Positions 15,897 to 21,118 of a DNA stretch of 21,118 bases are shown here, one piece after another; the stretch's first letter is position 1; the number at the start of each line of letters is the position of its first letter. The DNA is from an uncultured Faecalibacterium sp. (lineage in GTDB: Bacteria; Bacillota; Clostridia; Oscillospirales; Ruminococcaceae), in assembly GCA_934525735.1 (NCBI GenBank), contig CAKSZM010000026.1:1-21118 (forward strand), read 5' to 3'. Position numbers and translations under genes: made by a program. The notes below the pieces were generated by a model that saw nothing but the letters and a program-made list of their open reading frames with translations, did no database searches and was not told the DNA's origin.

Positions 15897-17483
15897 TTAC
15901 ACACCGGAAGCACCGTAGTTTGCCAGCACGCGGGCAGACGGGTCGTTGACGTTGCAGCCCGGCCATGCCTTGTTGGGCATCCAGAAGTCCACGATGGTGC
16001 GGCTCTGGTCGTGGTAGTATTTTTCGAAGATCTCGCGGTAGAACAGGCTTTCCTTGGTGAACGGCATGCAGTGTGCCGAGTAGTTTGCCCGGCGCAGCTG
16101 GAACTCTTCGTCGGTGTAAAGGCTTTCGGCATACTCCTTGATGTCGTCCACCATGCTGTGGCCCACGGCATCCGAGAAGGCGGCCTTTTCGCGCCAGAGG
16201 ATCTCCGGCGGCAGCCAGTCGCCCTCAAAGGCCTTGCGCAGCAGGTATTTGCCCTTGCCGTAGCTGTTCAGCTTCTTTTCCGGGTCGATGGCCATAACGT
16301 AGCGGACAAAATCCAGATCGCCGAAGGGCACGCGGGCCTCGATGCTGTTGGCGGAGATGCAGCGGTCGGCGCGGAGCACATCGTACATATACAGCTCGCG
16401 GATGCGCTTCTGGCTCTCCTGCTGGAAGGCGTCGGCGGTGGGGGCGTAGTCGGTGTACTTGTAGCCGAACAGCTCGTCGGAGATCTCGCCGGTCAGCAGC
16501 ACGCGGACGTCGGTCTGCTCGTGGATGGCCTTGCACAGCAGGTACATGCCCATGCTGGCGCGGATGGTGGTGATATCCCAGGTGCCCAGCAGGCGGATGA
16601 CCTCTTCCAGATTCTGGATAACGATATCCCGGTTGATGATGATCTCGTGGTGTTCGCTGCCCAGATATTCTGCGGTCTGGCGGGCATATTTCAGGTCGAT
16701 GGCGTCGGTGTCCATGCCGATGGCAAAAGTGCGGATGGGCTTGCCCAGCTTCTTGGCGGCGATGGAGCATACCAGTGAGGAATCCAGACCGCCCGAAAGT
16801 AGGAAGCCCACCGGGGCGTCTGCATCCAGACGCTTCTCCACACCGGCGATCAATTTTTCGCGGATGTTCTTCAGCACAGTGTCCATGTCATCTTCCATCG
16901 GAGCGGGGACGTCGGCGATGTCCTCGTAGCGGACAAAGCGGCCGTCGCAGTAGTAGCTGCCGATGGGGAAGGGGCGGATGTCATCGCACCAGCCGATGAG
17001 GTTCTGCATCTCGGAGGCGAATGCGATCTGGTGGCTGGACTTGGAGTAGCCGTAGAACAGCGGGCGGATGCCGATGGGGTCGCGGGCTGCGATCAGACGG
17101 TCCTTGCGGGAATCGTACAGGATCAGCGCGAACTCGGAATCCATGTGGCGGAACATATCCAGGCCATATTCATAGTACAGCGGCAGCAAAATCTCGCAGT
17201 CGCAGTCGGACTGGAACTTGTAGCCCCGGCGCTTGAGGATCTCCTTCTCAAACCGGAAACCGTACAGCTCGCCGTTGCACACCACGCAGTCCGCCCCGCG
17301 GTAGAAAGGCTGCATGCCCTCCGGCGTCAGGCCCATGATGGCCAGACGGCCGAAGCCCATCAGACCAAAGGGGCCTTCCACCACCCGCTGGTCGTCCGGG
17401 CCGCGCATGACGGTGCGCAGCAGATACTCTTTGAATTTGGCGGCACTCAGGTCGTGCCCCGTGTAACCCATAACACAACACAT
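15897..17483 (-). CDS. asnB: Asparagine synthetase, glutamine-hydrolysing
   Basis: The enzyme makes asparagine from aspartate, ATP and glutamine. The 528-residue protein has an N-terminal class II glutaminase domain (about 1-190): nucleophile Cys2, RGPDD (27-31), NGE (70-72) and ARDPIGIRPLFY (133-144). A synthetase domain follows with the PP-loop SGGLDSS (230-236), GEISDELFGY (332-341) and the RVPFGDLDFV segment (384-393) that follows NSIEA in these enzymes. Length is close to E. coli AsnB (554). The residue after Cys2 is a second Cys where most homologues have Gly (MCGI). The ATG has AGAGGGG at normal spacing. The leader is an Asn T-box, so expression should rise when uncharged tRNA-Asn accumulates. 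This direct link between product and regulator supports the assignment. Confidence 0.96.
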   Translation of the reverse strand: MCCVMGYTGHDLSAAKFKEYLLRTVMRGPDDQRVVEGPFGLMGFGRLAIMGLTPEGMQPFYRGADCVVCNGELYGFRFEKEILKRRGYKFQSDCDCEILLPLYYEYGLDMFRHMDSEFALILYDSRKDRLIAARDPIGIRPLFYGYSKSSHQIAFASEMQNLIGWCDDIRPFPIGSYYCDGRFVRYEDIADVPAPMEDDMDTVLKNIREKLIAGVEKRLDADAPVGFLLSGGLDSSLVCSIAAKKLGKPIRTFAIGMDTDAIDLKYARQTAEYLGSEHHEIIINRDIVIQNLEEVIRLLGTWDITTIRASMGMYLLCKAIHEQTDVRVLLTGEISDELFGYKYTDYAPTADAFQQESQKRIRELYMYDVLRADRCISANSIEARVPFGDLDFVRYVMAIDPEKKLNSYGKGKYLLRKAFEGDWLPPEILWREKAAFSDAVGHSMVDDIKEYAESLYTDEEFQLRRANYSAHCMPFTKESLFYREIFEKYYHDQSRTIVDFWMPNKAWPGCNVNDPSARVLANYGASGV

Positions 17484-17515
17484 ATTTCTTACCCCTCTTT
17501 TTTCTTCCGGTGAAT

Positions 17516-17570
17516 AAAAAAATACGGCAGCGCATTCATCCCGTTTTGCTAGGACGAATATGCTGCCGTA
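17516..17570 (-). terminator. T-box regulated terminator of asnB leader
   Basis: A long stem with TACGGCAG/CTGCCGTA ends (17563-17570 with 17523-17530) plus a mostly paired inner part (17531-17541 with about 17552-17562) is followed by seven T residues (17516-17522) on the minus strand. It starts immediately after the T-box sequence, as expected for the conditional terminator. It sits 33 bases before the asnB ATG. Confidence 0.93.
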
Positions 17571-17785
17571 TCCGTGGTGCCACCTAAATTACCGGCATAA
17601 CAAACCCATGCCAGTCACTTTTGTGCGCTCTCCCCGTTGAAAGCACTGCCGCGGTAACGAGCGGCGCACGTCTGCCCCTACTGCCGCAGCTGCGGGTTCA
17701 GGGGGAAGCTCGCGGGTGTTCGTTCGGGGCTCGTTCTCTGTGCGGCTTTCACCTGCCCGCGCTCTCTGCAAAAGAACTTTGAACC
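17516..17785 (-). ncRNA. Asn-specific T-box riboswitch controlling asnB
   Basis: The asnB leader has the full T-box plan on the minus strand. Stem I begins near 17775 with AGAGAGCGCGGG and GGTGAAAGCC; its descending strand is CCCGCG (17711-17716). The specifier, directly before that strand, reads AAC (17718-17720) followed by A, an Asn codon. Stems II/III occupy the middle, including a purine-rich part. The T-box AGGTGGCACCACGG (17572-17585) contains UGGC (17579-17582). That pairs with a tRNA 3' end of GCCA, matching the G discriminator of bacterial tRNA-Asn. The terminator follows directly. Uncharged tRNA-Asn should therefore favour antitermination. The outer 5' boundary is approximate. Confidence 0.93.
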
Positions 17786-17820
17786 CTTACTTTTCCCGGT
17801 CAAAACTTTTTCCTGCCTGC

Positions 17821-17849
17821 ATTGTATCACGGCTTTTTGCCCGTGTCAA
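17821..17849 (-). promoter_or_regulatory. Predicted sigma-A promoter of the T-box/asnB unit
   Basis: On the minus strand there is consensus TTGACA (17844-17849), a 17-bp spacer and TACAAT (17821-17826), with TGA before the -10 box. The -35 box and most of the spacer lie inside the last codons of the Fur-family gene, and the -10 box begins directly after its stop codon. The start point is near 17814. Confidence 0.88.
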
Positions 17850-18312
17850 CACAGCAATCGCATTTTTGTGCGGTTTGCCCCGCAGAGTCGGACTGTTCCT
17901 CTTTCTGTGCACAGTGACGGCACAGCCCATACAAAACGCTGCCCTCGCACTGCAGGGTAAAGCCGTGCTCTGCCATCAGGTGGGCGCGCACCTCGTCCAT
18001 GAAATGACAGTCCAGATGGTAGATGCGGCCGCACTGCACGCACTTCAGGTGCAGATGTTCCCGGCAGTGGCGGCTTTCGTCCACATACTGGAACACGGCC
18101 TTTTCGCCCTTGTCGGCAACGTATTTCATGATGCGCTGCTCGCCGGCAAGTTTATCCAGATAGCGGTACACTGTGGTGGGATTGGGGCTTGCACCCTGCT
18201 GTTCCAGATGTTCCAGAATATTGGAGGCACTGACTGCGTGCTGCCGGTTGTTAATGAGATAATCCAAAATCAGTTGACGGGTCTTGGTATTGTAGCCGTC
18301 GCTTCGTGCCAT
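17827..18312 (-). CDS. Fur-family metalloregulator
   Basis: This is a predicted metal-dependent repressor of 161 residues. The N-terminal winged helix (about 8-75) includes PTTVYRYLDKLAGEQRI (45-61), the family's recognition region. The dimerisation domain has HLHLKC (87-91 area) and two CxxC pairs, C91/C94 and C131/C134, for a structural zinc. A cysteine-bearing tail (KCDCCVDTGKKP) extends past the usual end. Whether it senses iron, zinc, manganese or peroxide cannot be decided; the paired CxxC and short length fit Fur/Zur/PerR equally. The frame reaches back to 18414, and another ATG lies at 18348. The predicted promoter overlaps that ATG, so translation must begin at 18312. A GGG-rich site lies 14 bases before it. 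The asnB promoter is embedded in the 3' end of this gene. Confidence 0.88.
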   Translation of the reverse strand: MARSDGYNTKTRQLILDYLINNRQHAVSASNILEHLEQQGASPNPTTVYRYLDKLAGEQRIMKYVADKGEKAVFQYVDESRHCREHLHLKCVQCGRIYHLDCHFMDEVRAHLMAEHGFTLQCEGSVLYGLCRHCAQKEEQSDSAGQTAQKCDCCVDTGKKP

Positions 18313-18346
18313 GAGAGCTTCACACACCCTTTTTCGTATTTTTTTC

Positions 18347-18375
18347 ATTGTAGCATATTTTTGTGTTGGATGCAA
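18347..18375 (-). promoter_or_regulatory. Predicted sigma-A promoter of the Fur-family gene
   Basis: On the minus strand there is TTGCAT (18370-18375), a 17-bp spacer and TACAAT (18347-18352), with TGC before the -10 box. The start point would be near 18340, which places the in-frame ATG at 18348 outside the message and decides the gene start. Confidence 0.78.
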
Positions 18376-18656
18376 AAGAACCGTGTGAAAAACAGAACAA
18401 TTGGCTACAAGCACAAAAAGTATGGCAATTTTGGCAAAAATGAGGGCGAAAATTCAGCCAAAACGGAAAACGCGCCAAAGTTTACAAAAAAGTCTTGTAA
18501 TAGTTGCCATATTATGAAATAATATAACTGAGATATTGCTTGGATTGTAAAAAGAATACAAGTATGCTTTGATGCAGAAAGCAGACACCACAGCATTTAG
18601 GAGAAGAAACCTTTCCTCGGCAAAGCAGGGAAAGGGAAATAGGAGTTGTTAAAAGT
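18376..18656. promoter_or_regulatory. AT-rich divergent region between fur-like and gntR-like genes
   Basis: This region has no gene but several symmetric sites. TTTTGGC (18429-18435) and GCCAAAA (18457-18463) form a perfect spaced inverted repeat. ATATTAT-GAA-ATAATAT (18509-18525) is a perfect palindrome suited to a dimeric regulator. A possible promoter for the GntR gene is TTGGAT (18540-18545), 17 bp, TATGCT (18563-18568), which is weak. In the GntR leader CCTTTCC (18610-18616) pairs with GGAAAGG (18629-18635). Confidence 0.45.
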
Positions 18657-19316
18657 ATGAAAGAAATGGAGTCGCAGTCGAAACCGAGCCTGAAGCTGCA
18701 GGCGTATCAGTATCTGAAGACAAAGATCCTGAACTGCGAGTACCGTCCCAACGAGTTTCTGAACGAGCAGAAGCTCTGCGCAGAGATGGGCAACATCAGC
18801 CGCACCCCCATGCGGGATGCACTGGGCCGTCTGGAACAGGAAGGTCTGATCACCATTCTGCCCAAAAAAGGCCTGATGGTCTCCGGCATTACCGAAGAGG
18901 ACGTGCACAGCATGTTCGAGATGCGCCTTCTGGTGGAGCCGTATGCGCTGCGTGCTTACGGCAGCAGCATCCCCCGCGAACAGCTGGAAGCCTATGCGGA
19001 ACTGATGCATCATCCGGATCAGATCTCCGACTTCTGCGAGTCAGACGATGAGTTCCATGAACTGCTGATGAGCACTCTGCCCAACAAGTATCTGCGTTCG
19101 GCCTATGACCGCATCACCGGCCTGAACACCCGCTTCCGCATCATGACCGGTAAGGTGAGCATGATCAATCAGGAGCAGACCTGCGACGAACATCTGGAAA
19201 TTCTGGATGCAGCACTGGCCGAGAACTGGGATAAGGCTGCGGACTCCCTGCAGCACCATCTGGAACTGGCCCGCGATAAGGCTGAAGGCGTCATCAAAGT
19301 AATCCGCCTCTGGTAA
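18657..19316 (+). CDS. GntR-family transcriptional regulator (FadR-type, FCD domain)
   Basis: This is a predicted ligand-responsive DNA-binding protein of 219 residues. The N-terminal GntR winged helix spans about 12-78 (LNEQKLCAEMGNISRTPMRDALGRLEQEGLI contains the helix-turn-helix). The helical C-terminal FCD domain (about 84-208) carries the usual metal/ligand residues Asp130, His134, His179 and His201. FCD members often sense carboxylic or sugar acids, but the ligand here is unknown. The ATG at 18657 is 11 bases after AGGAG; a second ATG three codons later is too far. A strong terminator follows, so it is monocistronic. It lies between the Fur-like gene (divergent) and an aldo/keto reductase (convergent), and no clear target gene is adjacent. 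Confidence 0.9.
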   Translation: MKEMESQSKPSLKLQAYQYLKTKILNCEYRPNEFLNEQKLCAEMGNISRTPMRDALGRLEQEGLITILPKKGLMVSGITEEDVHSMFEMRLLVEPYALRAYGSSIPREQLEAYAELMHHPDQISDFCESDDEFHELLMSTLPNKYLRSAYDRITGLNTRFRIMTGKVSMINQEQTCDEHLEILDAALAENWDKAADSLQHHLELARDKAEGVIKVIRLW

Positions 19317-19332
19317 AAAACGTAAAACAAAG

Positions 19333-19372
19333 AAGCTCCCGCGTGGTCTGACGCGGGAGCTTTTGTTGTTAC
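19333..19372. terminator. Bidirectional terminator between the GntR gene and the aldo/keto reductase
   Basis: AAGCTCCCGCG (19333-19343) and CGCGGGAGCTT (19352-19362) make an 11-bp perfect stem with an 8-base loop. It is followed by TTTTGTTGTT-type sequence on the plus strand and CTTTGTTTT on the minus strand. It ends two convergent genes. The plus-strand tail overlaps the stop codon of the reductase gene at 19369. Confidence 0.9.
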
Positions 19373-20505
19373 AGGGCGTCCAGCTCGCTTTGGAGCTTTG
19401 CCAGCGAATCGCGGATGGGCAGCTTCTGCGGGCAGACGGCTTCGCACTTGCCGCAGCGGACACAGTGCAGGGCTTTTTCACTGTCCGGGAAACGCTCGGT
19501 CCACTGCGTTTTGACGGCGTCTTTCTGGCCGAACATCCCCAGCTTGTTCCAGATGCTGAAATTGTCCGGGATATCCACGCCCATGGGGCAGGGCATACAG
19601 TACCGGCAGCCGGTGCAGCCGATCTTGATGCGGCGGTGCAGCTCGTCGGCGACATTCTCCACAGCGGCGTTTTCGGCAGGGGAGAGCGGTTCAAAATGGT
19701 CAAAAGTAGCCAGATTATCAGACAGCTGGTCTTCGGCGCTCATGCCGGAGAGGATGACGTGCACGTTTTTGTGGCTGCCCACCCAGCGCAGCGCCCAGGA
19801 AGCGTCTGTGGCATCTGGGTGCAGCGCGTGCAGCGGCGCAGCCGCATCGGCGGGCAGGGAAGCCAGCGTGCCGCCCTTGACCGGCTCCATGATGATGAGA
19901 GGCACCCCGCATTCCTCGGTGAGCTGATAGCCCCGGTCGCCGCTGATCTCCTCGGCGCGGTCGTCCCGGTCGAGGTAATTGTACTGCAGCTGGCAGAAAT
20001 CCCACGGCTGATCTTTCAGGATGTACTCAAACCCGGCCGAGTTGTCATGGCAGGAAAAGCCGAAATTGCGGATGCGCCCGGCTGCCTTCTGCTCCCACAG
20101 CCAGTCTACCACGCCCATTTCCTTCGCCTGTTCGTAGCGCGCCTTGTGCAGGGAGTGCAGCAGGTAGAAGTCAATGTAGTCCACGCCCAGCCGCTGGAAC
20201 TGCTCTTCAAAAATGCGCTTGGCATCGTCCAGACTCTTACAGGTCCACAGCGGCATCTTGGTGGCAAGATAAAAGCTGCTGCGCTCCCATTTGGCAATCA
20301 CCCGCCCAACAAACGGTTCACTCTGACCGTTGTGATAGGGATAGGCCGTATCAAAATAGTTGATGCCGGCTGCCTTGGCAGTGTTCAGCAGGGCTTCGGC
20401 ACGGGGCTCATCAATGCTGCCGTCGGCGTTGGTGGGAAAGCGCATGCAGCCGTAGCCCAAAAGGGAAGTGCAGATGTCGTTTTTGCTCCAGTTGCGGTAT
20501 TCCAT
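19369..20505 (-). CDS. Aldo/keto reductase with C-terminal 4Fe-4S dicluster domain
   Basis: This is a predicted NAD(P)H-linked oxidoreductase of 378 residues that may pass electrons through its own ferredoxin domain; the substrate is unknown. The (beta/alpha)8 part spans about 1-285 with the catalytic tetrad Asp52, Tyr57 (FDTAYPYHNGQSE), Lys83 (ATK) and His117 (LLHS). The C-terminal part has C297xxCxxCxxC306P and C348xxCxxCxxxC358P, enough for two clusters. This fused architecture is common in anaerobic Firmicutes. The open frame reaches 20571, but that upstream ATG overlaps the -10 box of the predicted promoter. The ATG at 20505 is used instead, with only a modest AAGAGAG site. The gene is flanked by terminators and is monocistronic. 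Confidence 0.92.
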   Translation of the reverse strand: MEYRNWSKNDICTSLLGYGCMRFPTNADGSIDEPRAEALLNTAKAAGINYFDTAYPYHNGQSEPFVGRVIAKWERSSFYLATKMPLWTCKSLDDAKRIFEEQFQRLGVDYIDFYLLHSLHKARYEQAKEMGVVDWLWEQKAAGRIRNFGFSCHDNSAGFEYILKDQPWDFCQLQYNYLDRDDRAEEISGDRGYQLTEECGVPLIIMEPVKGGTLASLPADAAAPLHALHPDATDASWALRWVGSHKNVHVILSGMSAEDQLSDNLATFDHFEPLSPAENAAVENVADELHRRIKIGCTGCRYCMPCPMGVDIPDNFSIWNKLGMFGQKDAVKTQWTERFPDSEKALHCVRCGKCEAVCPQKLPIRDSLAKLQSELDAL

Positions 20506-20555
20506 AGCTCTCTTTTTGCGGCAGAGGGGGTAAAGGCTCTGCCGTTCCTCCTGTT
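20506..20555 (-). promoter_or_regulatory. Structured leader of the aldo/keto reductase gene
   Basis: Close to the predicted 5' end of the message is AGGAGG (20547-20552) with no start codon at usable distance. Next comes a perfect 8-bp hairpin CGGCAGAG/CTCTGCCG (20537-20544 with 20519-20526, 10-base loop), and then the weak working ribosome site. This layout could be a ribosome standby or mRNA-stabilising leader. Confidence 0.45.
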
Positions 20556-20561
20556 GAGAAC

Positions 20562-20590
20562 AGTATAGCATAGTTTTTGAATGCAGAAAA
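20562..20590 (-). promoter_or_regulatory. Predicted promoter of the aldo/keto reductase gene
   Basis: On the minus strand there is an extended -10 box TGC-TATACT (TATACT at 20562-20567). The element at 17-bp spacing is only TTTTCT (20585-20590), a poor -35. The start point would be near 20555. Confidence 0.6.
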
Positions 20591-20610
20591 GATGAATTGC
20601 ATTTGGATCA

Positions 20611-20850
20611 CGGGCTCGCCCTCTCAGCCTCACTTTGTTCGGCAGCTCTCCCAAAGGGAGAGCCCTTGGCAAAAAGATGAAGTCTGCGCGGACTGCTAAA
20701 ACCTCTCTCTTTGACAGACTCCCCCGACCGGGGGAAGCCTTCAGCTCTTCCGCACACTTTGCACTTAAGCCGGAAACTCTGCCGCCATGCCAAGGCCTCT
20801 CCCTTTGGGAGAGGTGGCATTGCGTCAGCAATGACGGAGAGGGCGAGGCT
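20611..20850. repeat. MITE-like non-coding inverted-repeat element
   Basis: About 240 bp lie between two long imperfect inverted arms, 20615-20671 and 20788-20847. The outer ends share CTCGCCCTCTC exactly (20615-20625 with 20837-20847). Each arm contains its own hairpin, GCTCTCCC-AAA-GGGAGAGC (20645-20663) and CCTCTCCC-TTT-GGGAGAGG (20796-20814). The inner ends share CCTTGGCA exactly (20664-20671 with 20788-20795). The middle has a CCCCC-GACC-GGGGG hairpin (20721-20734). There is no transposase and no plausible protein. From memory, similar CTCTCCC/GGGAGAG elements recur in Faecalibacterium-type genomes; I cannot verify copy number here. Confidence 0.7.
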
Positions 20851-20869
20851 GCTAATAATTTTGCACAAC

Positions 20870-20904
20870 AAAAAAGAGGTCTGCACCTTGCGGTACAGAC
20901 CTCT
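20870..20904 (-). terminator. Rho-independent terminator of rplL
   Basis: AGAGGTCTGCACC (20875-20887) and GGTACAGACCTCT (20892-20904) form a 13-bp stem with one mismatch and a TTGC/GCAA tetraloop. On the minus strand it is followed by a T tract continuing from the stem. It lies about 38 bases after the rplL stop codon. Confidence 0.9.
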
Positions 20905-20941
20905 CGTTGTTCAAGAATGAACGATCAGAGAAGGGGTTAAA

Positions 20942-21118
20942 TTACTTAACCTCAACCTTAGCGCCAGCCTCGGTCAGCTTCTTCTGGATGTCCTCAGCCT
21001 CAGCCTTGGAGACCTTCTCCTTGATAGCCTTGGGAGCGCCGTCGACGATAGCCTTAGCTTCCTTCAGGCCCAGACCGGTGATCTCCTTCACCAGCTTGAT
21101 GACCTGCATCTTGGTAGC
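20942..21118 (-). CDS. rplL: 50S ribosomal protein L7/L12, C-terminal part (runs off the window)
   Basis: The last 58 codons of rplL are present. The gene begins beyond the right edge. The translation includes [20 protein letters not shown], then [20 protein letters not shown] and the ending [12 protein letters not shown], which is the globular C-terminal domain of L7/L12 that recruits translation factors to the ribosomal stalk. Codon use is strongly biased (GCT, AAG, CTG, GTT), as expected for a highly expressed gene. The stop is TAA at 20942-20944, followed by a clear terminator. rplJ is expected just upstream on the same strand, outside the window. Confidence 0.97.
   Translation of the reverse strand, partial: ATKMQVIKLVKEITGLGLKEAKAIVDGAPKAIKEKVSKAEAEDIQKKLTEAGAKVEVK

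Noticed and set aside
18313..18414. Upstream starts for the Fur-family gene (18414, 18348)
   Set aside because: Both lie upstream of or overlap the predicted promoter, so they would not be in the message.
20506..20571. ATG at 20571 for the aldo/keto reductase
   Set aside because: It overlaps the -10 box, and the extra residues do not resemble the family N-terminus.
20608..20940. Several open frames of 66-101 codons within the inverted-repeat element
   Set aside because: They run through palindromes and the rplL terminator, lack ribosome sites and look non-coding.

Overview
The window looks like a chromosomal segment from a GC-rich member of the Firmicutes, order Eubacteriales. Faecalibacterium or a close Ruminococcaceae relative is my best guess. 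This rests on AGGAGG-type ribosome sites, an asparagine T-box leader, NiaR- and Fur-type regulators, Clostridia-style Fe-S proteins and sigma-A promoters with extended TGn -10 boxes. The species is an inference. I see no tRNA, rRNA, CRISPR array, transposase or phage gene.

Region 1 (1-6620, minus strand) is an oligopeptide/dipeptide ABC importer in transcription order: lipoprotein binding protein, permease B, permease C, ATPase D, ATPase F. A strong terminator and further hairpins separate the binding-protein gene from the four downstream genes. This layout usually gives more binding protein than transporter. The binding-protein promoter overlaps the end of the upstream gene, and its leader holds a terminator-like hairpin.

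Region 2 (6617-10933, minus strand) is a probable operon of three genes. They encode a polytopic membrane protein resembling GT-C glycosyltransferases, a trigger-factor-like protein without the ribosome-binding domain, and a multi-cluster ferredoxin with a zinc-ribbon-like motif and an Ala-rich tail. This is the least familiar part of the window.

Region 3 (10953-14552) holds glycogen branching enzyme (minus) diverging from a cytoplasmic GH13 alpha-amylase-family enzyme (plus). They share an intergenic region with two inverted repeats. Together they suggest intracellular alpha-glucan storage and turnover.

Region 4 (14560-15866) holds two plus-strand regulators: a NiaR-type niacin repressor with its own promoter, and a TetR-family regulator. 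It ends at a bidirectional terminator shared with asnB.

Region 5 (15897-18414, minus strand) holds asparagine synthetase under an Asn T-box, with its promoter at the 3' end of a Fur-family gene. The T-box specifier AAC and its UGGC bulge both fit tRNA-Asn.

Region 6 (18415-21118) holds a GntR/FadR-type regulator (plus), an aldo/keto reductase with a C-terminal two-cluster ferredoxin domain (minus), a MITE-like inverted-repeat element, and the 3' end of rplL (minus).

Translation starts were moved downstream of the longest open frame in seven genes, using Shine-Dalgarno spacing, signal peptides or promoter position.
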